From: Maribacter stanieri
GTDB taxonomy: Bacteria > Bacteroidota > Bacteroidia > Flavobacteriales > Flavobacteriaceae
NCBI RefSeq assembly: GCF_900112245.1
Contig: NZ_FOYX01000006.1
Span: 58,827-122,826 of the forward strand
Length of the DNA: 64,000 bases
Reading direction: 5' to 3'
Part shown: one piece after another, positions 1 through 8,112 of the stretch
Position numbering within the stretch: position 1 is the stretch's first letter
Layout of the letters: every line of letters starts with the position of its first letter
Translations under genes and position numbers: made by a program
The notes under the pieces: generated by a model
Databases searched by the model: none
What the model was told of the DNA's origin: nothing
The model's input: the letters and a program-made list of their open reading frames with translations, nothing else

Positions 1-1155
1 GTAACAGGTCCGGATATTCTTTTCTTTTGGGTTGCTAGAATGATTGTTGCTGGATATGAGTTTAGGGGAGAGAAACCTTTTGAAAATGTTTATTTCACCG
101 GTTTGGTAAGAGATAAGCAGCGTAGAAAAATGTCTAAATCTTTAGGTAATTCACCAGATGCGTTGAAGCTTATTGAAGATTATGGCGCTGATGGGGTTCG
201 TGTAGGTTTATTATTAAGTTCCGCTGCAGGTAATGATTTAATGTTTGATGAAGACTTATGTCAGCAAGGAAAGAACTTTGCCAATAAAATTTGGAATGGT
301 TTCCGATTGATAAAAGGATGGGATATTGCTGATATTTCACAACCTGAAGCATCAAAACTTGGTTTGGAATGGTATGAATCTAAATTGAATAAAACGCTTT
401 TAGAAATTGAAGATCACTTCGGTAAATTTAGAATTTCAGATGCGTTGATGTCTATTTATAAATTGGTTTGGGATGATTACAGTTCTTCATTATTAGAGAT
501 AATTAAACCAGCGTACCAACAACCGATAGATAAAACAACATTTGATAAAGTAATTCAGTTGTTTGAACAAAATTTAAAATTACTGCACCCTTTCATGCCA
601 TTTTTAACGGAAGAAGTATGGCAACATATTTCTGAAAGAAGTGACAGCGAGGCATTGGTGATTTCTAAATGGCCAACTGTTGGTAAAATAGATGAAGAGT
701 TAATTGAACAATTCGATTTTGCAGCTGAGGTTATAGCGGGAGTTAGAACTATTAGGAAAAATAAAAATATTCCAATGAAAGAGTCCTTGGAATTGTCCGT
801 ATTAAATACCGAAAAAGCTAGTGACCGTTGGGATGTTGTAATTTCTAAGCTCACTAATATTTCTGAAATTAGTTATATTAAAGAGCAGTTAGAAGGAGCA
901 TTGACCTTTCGTGTAAAAAGTAACGAATATTTTGTGCCTATGGAAGGTGCAATTGATGTTGAGGCAGAGATTCTTAAAATCAACGAAGAGTTGAAGTATA
1001 CTAAAGGGTTTTTAACATCTGTTCAAAAGAAACTCTCTAATGAAAGATTTGTTAGTAATGCACCTGAAAAAGTTATCGCTATAGAACGCCAAAAACTTGC
1101 AGATGCAGAAGCTAAAATTGAAACTTTAGAAAAGAGTTTGGCTAGTCTTAGCTAA
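1..1155 (+). CDS. valS: valine--tRNA ligase, C-terminal part (5' end outside window)
   Basis: Cytoplasmic class I aminoacyl-tRNA synthetase that charges tRNA-Val. The reading frame is open from base 1 (VTGPDILFFWVARM..., before the first visible Met at base 40), so the gene starts upstream of the window; 384 C-terminal residues are visible. The KMSKS ATP-binding loop lies at bases 127-141 (KMSKSLGNSPD). It is followed by the all-helical anticodon-binding domain (LHPFMPFLTEEVWQ) and, over the last 70 residues, the lysine- and glutamate-rich coiled-coil arm typical of ValRS. The gene ends in a strong intrinsic terminator. Family identity is clear; only the missing N-terminus limits the description. 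Confidence 0.97.
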   Translation, partial: VTGPDILFFWVARMIVAGYEFRGEKPFENVYFTGLVRDKQRRKMSKSLGNSPDALKLIEDYGADGVRVGLLLSSAAGNDLMFDEDLCQQGKNFANKIWNGFRLIKGWDIADISQPEASKLGLEWYESKLNKTLLEIEDHFGKFRISDALMSIYKLVWDDYSSSLLEIIKPAYQQPIDKTTFDKVIQLFEQNLKLLHPFMPFLTEEVWQHISERSDSEALVISKWPTVGKIDEELIEQFDFAAEVIAGVRTIRKNKNIPMKESLELSVLNTEKASDRWDVVISKLTNISEISYIKEQLEGALTFRVKSNEYFVPMEGAIDVEAEILKINEELKYTKGFLTSVQKKLSNERFVSNAPEKVIAIERQKLADAEAKIETLEKSLASLS

Positions 1156-1178
1156 AATTTTTAGTAAATATATTATAT

Positions 1179-1215
1179 AAGCCTCATTCCTAATTTATTG
1201 GGAATGAGGCTTTTT
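1179..1215 (+). terminator. intrinsic terminator of valS
   Basis: A perfect 10-bp inverted repeat (gcctcattcc at 1181-1190, ggaatgaggc at 1201-1210) with a 10-nt loop, extended by A/T pairs and followed by a T run at 1211-1215. It lies 24 bases after the valS stop. Confidence 0.9.
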
Positions 1216-1286
1216 GAGTTGTTAAAATTATTCTAGTGACTCAACGTTTTTTGTATTTTTAGAAAAGAACAAAAATTTCTAAGAAA

Positions 1287-2171
1287 ATGAAATCACTAAG
1301 AAAAGAAGATATTAAACAAGAGGTGTTCGATTTATACGATGCTTATGCGCATAATAAACTAGAGCGAAGAGATTTTGTACAGAAGCTATCTATGTATGCC
1401 GTGGGCGGTATTACAGTACCTTCATTGATGAGTTTTTTGATGCCGGACTATGAAAGCACTTTTTTAGTAGATAAGAATAACCCAGATTTAGACTCAAGCT
1501 TTATAGCCTATAATTCTACTAAAGGTGGTGGTGAAATAAAAGCACTGTTGTCTAAACCTAAATCAGCAATTGATAAACTGCCTGGGATTGTGGTAGTTCA
1601 TGAAAACAGAGGGTTGAACCCGTATGTTGAAGATACAGCGAGAAGGGCAGCTTTAGCAGGCTTCATTACTATCGCTCCAGATGCGTTGAGTCCTTTAGGC
1701 GGGTATCCTGGTAATGATGATAAAGGGCGAGAAATGCAACGTACTAGAGATCGAAATGAAATGTTAGAAGATTTCATTGCGGCATTTGAGTATTTAAAGT
1801 CGCACAAAGATTGCAATGGTAAAATAGGAGTAGTGGGATTTTGTTTTGGCGGATGGATATCTAACATGATGGCGGTAAAAGTACCAGACTTAGGGGCATC
1901 TGTACCTTTTTATGGAGGGCAGCCTACCGAGGGGATAGAAAAAATTAATGCTCCATTAATGTTGCAATATGCCGGTTTAGATGAACGTGTTAATGCAGGG
2001 TGGCCAGCTTATGAGAAAGCTTTGAATGCACTAGGTAAAGAAAACGTAGCTTATTTTTACCCGAATGTAAATCATGGTTTTCATAATACGTCAACACCAA
2101 GATATGATGAACCTGCCGCAGAATTGGCATGGTCACGGACTATTGAGTTTTTTAAAGAAAAATTGATTTAA
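1287..2171 (+). CDS. dienelactone hydrolase family protein (YghX-like)
   Basis: Alpha/beta-hydrolase of the dienelactone hydrolase family, 294 residues. The nucleophile elbow GFCFGG places the catalytic Cys at 186; Asp232 (GLDERVN) and His263 (NHGFHN) complete a Cys-Asp-His triad in the expected order. About 75 extra N-terminal residues precede the hydrolase fold and include a hydrophobic stretch (MYAVGGITVPSLMSFLM) after basic residues (KLERRDFVQKL). Such leaders are seen in YghX-like members and may be a signal or anchor, but no clean cleavage site is visible. The true substrate is unknown. The gene stands alone between the valS terminator and a small membrane protein gene. Confidence 0.85.
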   Translation: MKSLRKEDIKQEVFDLYDAYAHNKLERRDFVQKLSMYAVGGITVPSLMSFLMPDYESTFLVDKNNPDLDSSFIAYNSTKGGGEIKALLSKPKSAIDKLPGIVVVHENRGLNPYVEDTARRAALAGFITIAPDALSPLGGYPGNDDKGREMQRTRDRNEMLEDFIAAFEYLKSHKDCNGKIGVVGFCFGGWISNMMAVKVPDLGASVPFYGGQPTEGIEKINAPLMLQYAGLDERVNAGWPAYEKALNALGKENVAYFYPNVNHGFHNTSTPRYDEPAAELAWSRTIEFFKEKLI

Positions 2172-2274
2172 GTTATTGACTATGAGTACCCATTAAGGGG
2201 TGTTTTTAAGATATGTTTCAGAATTTGAGCTAGTAATCCATTGATTTGAGTTAAGCTTAAAGGGGTGATTCTCT

Positions 2275-2282
2275 TAATTTTG
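2275..2282 (+). promoter_or_regulatory. candidate -7 box (TAnnTTTG)
   Basis: TAATTTTG is an exact match to the Bacteroidota -7 consensus and lies 29 bases before the ATG of the small membrane protein at 2312. No TTTG is found at the ideal 19-nt spacing, so this is a half-supported promoter. Confidence 0.4.
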
Positions 2283-2299
2283 GAATATAAACAATCTAA

Positions 2300-2479
<180 letters not shown>

Positions 2480-2515
2480 GTCGAAACTTCCAAACCATAT
2501 TTTCAAAAAATATAG

Positions 2516-2544
2516 AACCCTTGATTGATTTCAAGGGTTTTTTT
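2516..2544 (+). terminator. intrinsic terminator after the small membrane protein
   Basis: A 9-bp perfect stem (aacccttga at 2516-2524, tcaagggtt at 2531-2539), 6-nt loop and a T run to 2544. It argues against starting the next gene at the alternative codon at 2525, which lies inside this hairpin. Confidence 0.85.
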
Positions 2545-2584
2545 GTGCTTTAAAAATGAATTTATTAATAGTACCTTTAGTATT

Positions 2585-3349
2585 ATGATTAGACCTTTTG
2601 TACTAGCGGAAACGAACTGGGAGCATTTAAAAGATGAGCAAATTGATTTAGCAATATTGCCATGGGGTGCAACTGAAGCTCATAACTATCATTTACCATA
2701 TGGTACAGATAATTATCAAGCTCAACATATGGTTGAATCGGCAGCCGGTTTATCTTGGGAAAAAGGTAAAAAAGTAATGGTATTGCCAACAATACCTTAT
2801 GGTGTTAATACGGGACAAAAAGATATCTATTTGGATATGAACTTAAACCCATCTACACAACTGGCTATTTTAAAGGATTTGGTAGAAGTATTAAATAGAC
2901 AAGGTATTTATAAACTATTGTTATTCAATGGTCATGGAGGCAACAATTTTAAACCAATTGTTCGTGAGTTGGGTTTATTGTTTCCTAAAATGTTTATTAG
3001 CTTTTGTTTTTTTCCTCCAATGTTCGATAAGTCAAAATACTTTAAGGAAAAAGGCGATCATGCAGACGAAATGGAAACAAGTTTAATGCTTTATTTGAGA
3101 CCAGATTTAGTTTTACCAAAAGAAAAATGGGGTATTGGTAGTGCTAAGAAGTTTAAGATAAAAGCTTACAATGAAGATTGGGCTTGGGCAGAAAGACAGT
3201 GGTCTAAAGTAAGTAGTGATACAGGTATTGGTAATCCTGAATTTGCTACAATAAAAAAAGGCGAACGCTTTTTTAATGATGTTTGTAAGAAATTAGATGA
3301 GCTCTTCTGTTCTTTATGTGATGCAGATATTACGGAGTTGTATGAATGA
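2585..3349 (+). CDS. creatininase family protein
   Basis: Metal-dependent amidohydrolase of the creatininase/MftE family, 254 residues. Visible hallmarks are GATEAHNYHLPYGTDN near residues 28-43, giving the acidic and histidine metal ligands (Glu31, His36, Asp42), then FNGHGGN and a later DHADEMETS segment that supplies a further Glu/His pair. I start at ATG 2585 (MIRPFVLAETNWEHL) because the frame's upstream start at 2525 lies inside the preceding terminator and adds residues with no family resemblance. The substrate cannot be read from sequence: relatives act on creatinine, N-formylguanidine-type amides or peptide-modification intermediates. It is convergent with the DoxX-like gene. Confidence 0.85.
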   Translation: MIRPFVLAETNWEHLKDEQIDLAILPWGATEAHNYHLPYGTDNYQAQHMVESAAGLSWEKGKKVMVLPTIPYGVNTGQKDIYLDMNLNPSTQLAILKDLVEVLNRQGIYKLLLFNGHGGNNFKPIVRELGLLFPKMFISFCFFPPMFDKSKYFKEKGDHADEMETSLMLYLRPDLVLPKEKWGIGSAKKFKIKAYNEDWAWAERQWSKVSSDTGIGNPEFATIKKGERFFNDVCKKLDELFCSLCDADITELYE

Positions 3350-3369
3350 ACTTGTTTAAAGCTTCATTT

Positions 3370-3828
3370 TTAATGGGTTTTAATAATTGGTTGGTTACAA
3401 ACCTTTTTCTCATCCACTTTAAACTCTTTTGTCAATGATAAAAGTGCTCCTAAAATAATTATATTTTTAAAGATGTATTGACTTAATAAAGTGATTGTAA
3501 AATCATTTTTACCAAAAAGAAGTTCCGGTAAAATAAATACCGGGGTAAATGTCATTACTATATGTGCAATGCTAGAATAGATTATATATTTATTTCTAAG
3601 GTTTACTAAGAATGCTATTCCTATGAAAGTTTCAAAACTCGCCAAGAGTAATAATCCCATTTGATCAGGAACTAAGTTGAATGTTAGATTAGCTATAGTT
3701 TCCTGTACAAGGTCTTCTGCTGGGCTAGTATTGGGAAAAAATTTTAGTAGACCAAAAAAAAGATAGACCATACCAATGGTCCATAGTAGAATTCTGTTAT
3801 TGAACTGTAGGTTTTGTTTGAAAGTCAT
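3370..3828 (-). CDS. DoxX-like small integral membrane protein
   Basis: A 152-residue protein with four predicted membrane helices (about residues 12-30, 55-75, 83-103 and 115-132). The first helix motif RILLWTIGMVYLFFGLLKFFP resembles the N-terminal helix of DoxX/DUF417-type proteins; this is a family-style match, not a firm identification. It follows the outer-membrane-type gene by 17 bases on the same strand, so the two probably form an operon facing away from the two-component genes. Its function is unknown; a role in redox or membrane-stress adaptation would be speculation. Confidence 0.55.
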   Translation of the reverse strand: MTFKQNLQFNNRILLWTIGMVYLFFGLLKFFPNTSPAEDLVQETIANLTFNLVPDQMGLLLLASFETFIGIAFLVNLRNKYIIYSSIAHIVMTFTPVFILPELLFGKNDFTITLLSQYIFKNIIILGALLSLTKEFKVDEKKVCNQPIIKTH

Positions 3829-3845
3829 AACGTTGCTTTAAAGGG

Positions 3846-4979
3846 TTATTTCTTGAATTCATCAAGTAATTCTTGGTCAATTTTTACGTTATTATTGTAC
3901 ACTCTATATGTAACTCCAAAATTTATCACGTAATCGGCAAAAGCTGCATCTCCATGTCTTGGAGAACCGGTAGATTGTTCTGTCTGTAGATCGGTAATGC
4001 TTTGTGGACGGTCTCTTCGAACAGCAAAAGGAACATTTAAGTTAAAGGAGAAATTACCTTGGTTCAATGCTAGTCCGGGGTCAATTGATAATACATTGCC
4101 GGGTCGCCTAAAACCATCATTGCCGCCAATTAAATCTTTTACCGGTACGCAGTCATAACGCGCGCCCAAAGAACTTGAAAGCGTAGGGGTTAGTGTAAAA
4201 CTTAATCCTGTCCTTATGGAATATTGATCAGGTACCGCCATTATAGCTTCATTTTCAAGAATAGGATTTAAAGTTTCCCTAAAGGTTCTGATACCATTGG
4301 TTTCCCTAGGATTAACAAGATAGAAACCGCTGGCATAACCAAAAATACCATTGGATAATTTTTGGTATAATTGCGCATCCAAGGTAAAACCTAGACCCCC
4401 ATCACCAAGCTGTATGGATTGGTCAACCGGTCTGGTCTGCGGTTCACCACTTGGACCTACATTATAAAAAATATCAGAAGCATTATAATTTCCGGTAGGT
4501 AGTTTTAAGCCTAGACCAATTGCAATATTTCCTTCAGGATGTTTTTCAAAGTCCAATAGCCAAAGTCCTACACCTAAACGAATGTCGCCAAGTCCCCTTG
4601 AAAATGTCGTATTTCTTTCATTGCGTCCATGCTCATATAAAGATGATCTTGAATTAAAGACGTTAGGTATGGTAATACTGGTGTATAATTTTTTGTTGAT
4701 GCCATAAGTTAAAAAGAAATCCGTGCTATGGGAGTAATTGACCACCTCGGTATTATTCGTTACACGATCAGGTTCTTCCTCCGTACCCCTAAAATGCCTA
4801 AAGGATTTAAAGTATCTGTAATTTAATCCCAATTGAAAGTCCCCTTTGCCTATAATGTTGTTTTCAAGGCTGTTACCTACACAAGAGGAAAAGTGGCGAA
4901 TGGCAACACAGCCTTGTGCCTTAACATTTAATACAGTTATTAAAAAAATAACCAATAATGGTAGTTGTTTGTGGTTCAT
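3846..4979 (-). CDS. putative outer-membrane beta-barrel / transporter-type protein
   Basis: A 377-residue secreted protein. Starting at ATG 4979 gives a clean signal peptide (MNHKQLPLLVIFLITVLNVKAQ) with cleavage near AQ|GC; the longer start at 5042 would bury it. The mature part alternates amphipathic strands with Gly/Asn turns (GDIRLGVGLWL, GLGLKLPTGNY, GDGGLGFTLDAQLYQ) and ends in a strand-like stretch, as in the phenol-degradation MetA-type outer-membrane group. The mature N-terminus carries two cysteines (GCVAIRHFSSC). This looks like a conserved but unnamed Bacteroidota family. It shares a 243-base divergent intergenic region with the sensor kinase, suggesting control by that two-component system. 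Confidence 0.65.
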   Translation of the reverse strand: MNHKQLPLLVIFLITVLNVKAQGCVAIRHFSSCVGNSLENNIIGKGDFQLGLNYRYFKSFRHFRGTEEEPDRVTNNTEVVNYSHSTDFFLTYGINKKLYTSITIPNVFNSRSSLYEHGRNERNTTFSRGLGDIRLGVGLWLLDFEKHPEGNIAIGLGLKLPTGNYNASDIFYNVGPSGEPQTRPVDQSIQLGDGGLGFTLDAQLYQKLSNGIFGYASGFYLVNPRETNGIRTFRETLNPILENEAIMAVPDQYSIRTGLSFTLTPTLSSSLGARYDCVPVKDLIGGNDGFRRPGNVLSIDPGLALNQGNFSFNLNVPFAVRRDRPQSITDLQTEQSTGSPRHGDAAFADYVINFGVTYRVYNNNVKIDQELLDEFKK

Positions 4980-5145
4980 AACATTGTAGGTTTGGTCGGT
5001 TGATAGAAAATGGTCAACTCCAGAAATTAAGAAGATGACCATAATATGATTTGAAATAACTTAAGTGACTTAAGTTTAATTAATTAACTCACGACCAATT
5101 TAATACTATGACCTAAATTTGAGGTTAATAGATGTCCAAAAAAGA

Positions 5146-5185
5146 TTAATGAAAAGTTAATGCACTTAATGAAAGCTTAAGTTTG
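5146..5185. promoter_or_regulatory. tandem 20-bp direct repeats in the divergent intergenic region
   Basis: TTAATG occurs at 5146, 5157 and 5166, with TTAAGT at 5177. This forms two consecutive 20-base units, each with half-sites 11 bases apart (TTAATGAAAAGTTAATG... and TTAATGAAAGCTTAAGT...). Direct repeats with about one helical turn between half-sites are the usual operator form for OmpR-family regulators. The adjacent gene encodes such a regulator, so autoregulation and control of the divergent outer-membrane gene are plausible (inference). A second cluster, acttaagtgacttaagt at 5059-5075, lies closer to the outer-membrane gene. Confidence 0.5.
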
Positions 5186-5222
5186 TTTAATATTAAGAAC
5201 TAATTGAGTTTCTTTAAGGATT

Positions 5223-6494
5223 ATGTGGAAGAAGAGAAACCTGTATGTAGCCCTTTTGTTTATTTCCTTGTTTGGATTGGCCATTATACAATACCAATAT
5301 TTAAAGATTGGTCTTAACCTGGCAAAACTCCAGTTCAATACTAATCTAGGAAAGGTAAGTAGTGATGTTTCCTTAGGATTACAATCCAAAAACCAGCTCA
5401 CCTTTTTATTGGGCAGTGCTCTTAAAAAGGATACTGCATATTTTACGATGAGCGTAGATAGTATACAGGATGCCTCAAGTTTTTTCTTAAATGATTATAT
5501 CACTGAAAAATTGGTTAATAATGGGATTGATTCAGATTTTAGTTATACCCTTCACACAAAGGATTCTGCATTTTATCTTCAATCGCCCAAACAATTTAAA
5601 GTAAAGGATAATGTGGAGTCTTACCCTATTGAGCTTACCGGATATTTATCTCAACTTCTTGGAAAAAGACTAGTGCTAGAATTGCATTTTAGGAACTTGA
5701 ACGGGTATTTTTTATCCAAGTTAAATGGTTTTACCTTACCGAGTATCCTGTTCATTTTGGGTATTTGTATTGCAATAGTCTGGGTGTTGCGAACATTTTA
5801 TTGGCAACGGCGTGTAATTACCACAACCAATGAATTTATTAATAATTTAACCCATGAATTAAAAACACCTGTATTCTCAATTGGTTTGGCTACTAAAATT
5901 TTGGATGAAACCGCCTTGTCAAATCAAATACCAATTTTAGGAATGATAAGGCAGCAGGTAAAAAGACTATCTGTACATATTGACAAAGTTTTGGAGCTAG
6001 GTAGTTTAGAGTCCGAAAGGAATGTATTAAAGTTTGAAAAAGTTGATTTTAGACCATATTTGCTCAATTTGTGCAAAGAATTTGCCACATTGGTGACTAT
6101 TGAGAAGGCAACCTTTACTTATAATATACAAGAAGGGGAATTTATATTAAGAACCGAAGTTTTTCATTTAGAAAATACTATTAACAATATCTTGGACAAT
6201 GCAAAGAAATATGCGGATAACCCGGTCATTCAACTCAATGCTTTTAAAAAGGATAATTGGTTGGTCATTGAGATAGGGGATAACGGTCAAGGAATATCCT
6301 TAAATGATCAGAAAAAGATATTTTTAAAGTATTATAGAGTTACGGGTAAAGAGCGTACTATGGTAAAAGGTTACGGACTTGGATTAAGTTACGTAAAGAA
6401 TATTGTGGGAAAACATAAAGGAAAAGTTGAAGTGAAAAGTGAGGTTGGCAAGGGAACGCAAATATCTCTTTTAATACCCCTGTGTAATGAATAA
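5223..6494 (+). CDS. sensor histidine kinase (two-component system)
   Basis: Membrane sensor kinase, 423 residues: helix 1 at about residues 8-25, a periplasmic domain of about 145 residues, helix 2 at about 172-190, then the cytoplasmic kinase. The H box FINNLTHELKTPVFS places the phospho-accepting His at 211. The N box (NNILDNAKKYA), G1 (EIGDNGQGIS) and G2 (GYGLGLSYVKNIVG) are intact, so an active kinase is expected. The architecture is like the RprX-type kinases of Bacteroidota. The stop overlaps the response-regulator start by 8 bases, indicating translational coupling. The ligand is unknown, but the divergent outer-membrane/DoxX-like pair suggests an envelope signal. Confidence 0.9.
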   Translation: MWKKRNLYVALLFISLFGLAIIQYQYLKIGLNLAKLQFNTNLGKVSSDVSLGLQSKNQLTFLLGSALKKDTAYFTMSVDSIQDASSFFLNDYITEKLVNNGIDSDFSYTLHTKDSAFYLQSPKQFKVKDNVESYPIELTGYLSQLLGKRLVLELHFRNLNGYFLSKLNGFTLPSILFILGICIAIVWVLRTFYWQRRVITTTNEFINNLTHELKTPVFSIGLATKILDETALSNQIPILGMIRQQVKRLSVHIDKVLELGSLESERNVLKFEKVDFRPYLLNLCKEFATLVTIEKATFTYNIQEGEFILRTEVFHLENTINNILDNAKKYADNPVIQLNAFKKDNWLVIEIGDNGQGISLNDQKKIFLKYYRVTGKERTMVKGYGLGLSYVKNIVGKHKGKVEVKSEVGKGTQISLLIPLCNE

Positions 6495-7182
6495 TGATAA
6501 ACATAATATACTCTTAGTGGAGGACAGTACGGATCTTGGGTATTTATTATCGGAATACCTTAGGATGAAAAATTTCAAAATAAGTTGGTTTGCCGATGGG
6601 GAAAGTGCACTTAAAAATTTGGAAACCGTAAAATATGATTTGGCAATATTGGATATTACAATGCCAGGTATGGATGGCTTTGCCCTTGCCGAACAAATTA
6701 AAGAGCGTTTTCCAGAGCTTCCTTTTTTGTTTTTGACAGCACGTTCCCTTAAAGTAGACGTGTTAAAAGGTTTTTATATAGGTGCAGTAGATTATTTGAA
6801 AAAACCTATTGATGAAGAAGAACTGGTCATTAGAATAGAAAATTTATTGTCCAGAATGGTCGTAAGAACCACAGCTGGGGAAAAAGCTACCATTTTTAAA
6901 ATTGGTAGGTATACATTTAATGTAATTAATCAAGAATTGATGTTCGAAAATGAAGCACTTCACCTGACCACCAAAGAAAGTGAGCTGTTACATTATTTGG
7001 TGGTGAGAAAGAATAAATTGTGTAGTCATAAGGATATTTTGATAAAATTATGGGGTGCAAACGACTACTTTAACAAGAAAAGCTTGAACGTATTTATTAC
7101 ACGTTTACGGAAGTATTTGGAGATGGATGATAATTTGAGTATAGATAATATTCATGGTCAAGGTTTTATATTGCGGCAATAA
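6487..7182 (+). CDS. OmpR-family response regulator
   Basis: 231 residues with an N-terminal receiver domain (acidic pocket VEDS near residue 11, phospho-acceptor Asp56 in LAILDITMPGMDGF, Thr84, Lys106 before Pro107) and a C-terminal winged-helix DNA-binding domain (HLTTKESELLHYLVV through SLNVFITRLRKYLE...IHGQGFIL). It is coupled to the upstream kinase by an 8-base overlap and is the probable partner. RprY-like regulators have this organisation. The tandem 20-bp repeats upstream of the kinase gene are candidate binding sites. The gene ends in a compact bidirectional hairpin shared with the convergent ACBP gene. Confidence 0.9.
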   Translation: MNNDKHNILLVEDSTDLGYLLSEYLRMKNFKISWFADGESALKNLETVKYDLAILDITMPGMDGFALAEQIKERFPELPFLFLTARSLKVDVLKGFYIGAVDYLKKPIDEEELVIRIENLLSRMVVRTTAGEKATIFKIGRYTFNVINQELMFENEALHLTTKESELLHYLVVRKNKLCSHKDILIKLWGANDYFNKKSLNVFITRLRKYLEMDDNLSIDNIHGQGFILRQ

Positions 7183-7200
7183 GCCAAAATATTGGCTTAT
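7179..7200. terminator. bidirectional terminator spanning two convergent stop codons
   Basis: ATAAGCCAA (7179-7187) and TTGGCTTAT (7192-7200) form a 9-bp perfect stem with a 4-nt AATA loop. The left arm contains the stop codon of the response regulator and the right arm the stop codon of the ACBP gene on the other strand. T-rich sequence follows on the plus strand. Confidence 0.65.
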
Positions 7201-7454
7201 TTTAATTCTTTATTAGCCAATTCAATATAGGCACGCATAGCCTTTTTTTTGCTCATATTCTTAGCTTGAAATAGCGCGTTTGCCTTAAAGGCATTAATTA
7301 GAGGGGTTTTACTGCCTGGGTTATCAAAATTTGAATTCGCTATTTTATAATAAGCGTACAATTTTAAAAGTATATCTGCAGGAATTGGCTCGGTATAATT
7401 ATTTACCAAAGTAACAGTTTCCTCAAATTCAATATGTAAGTTCGTCTTTTTCAT
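7197..7454 (-). CDS. acyl-CoA-binding protein
   Basis: An 85-residue ACBP-fold protein that binds long-chain acyl-CoA esters in the cytoplasm. Typical features are DILLKLYAYYKIAN (LYxxYKxA motif) and a later KKKAMRAYIELANKEL helix; the usual tryptophan positions are partly replaced. I start at ATG 7454 (MKKTNLHIEFEE); the longer form at 7466 would need a TTG codon. The start lies inside the end of psd, so the two are translationally coupled. Its place after cdsA and psd fits a role in handling acyl donors for phospholipid synthesis. Confidence 0.8.
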   Translation of the reverse strand: MKKTNLHIEFEETVTLVNNYTEPIPADILLKLYAYYKIANSNFDNPGSKTPLINAFKANALFQAKNMSKKKAMRAYIELANKELK

Positions 7455-8112
7455 TTGGGTCAACAAAAGTAGCTATGCATGTTTCGGCACCTTTTACCTT
7501 TTGGTTCAGTTTTACATTAATTTGACAATCTAAAGGTAAGAACAAGTCTACTCTAGAACCAAATTTTATAAAACCTGCATCATCACCCTGTTGTACACTT
7601 TCTCCTTTTTCAGCATAATTTACAATACGCCTTGCTAAAGCACCAGCAATCTGTCTGTAAAGTATTTCACCAAATTTAGGAGTTTTTATAACTACCGTAG
7701 TTCTTTCATTTTCTTCACTAGACTTTGGGTGCCAAGCAACTAAGTATTTACCCGGATGGTATTTTGAGAAAGTAATGCTACCACTAGCAGGATATCTAGT
7801 AACGTGTACATTTACAGGTGACATGAATATGGAAACTTGTTTTCTCTTGTCTTTAAAATATTCTTTTTCAAAAACTTCTTCTATTACGACTACTTTACCG
7901 TCAACGGGAGCCAAAATTTCATTAAAAGTTTTTAGCGCTACTCTCTTAGGGTTTCTAAAAAATTGTAGAATAATTATTAAAACAATTAAGCCCAATAATT
8001 GAACAACTAATTTTAGCCACGCTATATCAATGAAAAAATGAGCTAGAAGAACACTAGCGCCAATAATTACAAAAGAAAACAATATTATTTTTTGTCCCTC
8101 CCTATGAAACAT
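7429..8112 (-). CDS. psd: phosphatidylserine decarboxylase proenzyme
   Basis: Makes phosphatidylethanolamine from phosphatidylserine at the inner membrane. The 227-residue product is of the short, archaeal/Bacteroidota-type Psd class. Two hydrophobic segments at the N-terminus (about 10-28 and 34-50) anchor it. The self-cleavage site that generates the pyruvoyl group is at Gly185-Ser186 (FIKFGSRVDLFLP), and the catalytic region MSPVNVHVTRYPASG is intact. It overlaps cdsA by 11 bases and the ACBP gene by 26 bases, all on the minus strand, forming a phospholipid operon. Confidence 0.93.
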   Translation of the reverse strand: MFHREGQKIILFSFVIIGASVLLAHFFIDIAWLKLVVQLLGLIVLIIILQFFRNPKRVALKTFNEILAPVDGKVVVIEEVFEKEYFKDKRKQVSIFMSPVNVHVTRYPASGSITFSKYHPGKYLVAWHPKSSEENERTTVVIKTPKFGEILYRQIAGALARRIVNYAEKGESVQQGDDAGFIKFGSRVDLFLPLDCQINVKLNQKVKGAETCIATFVDPNEKDELTY

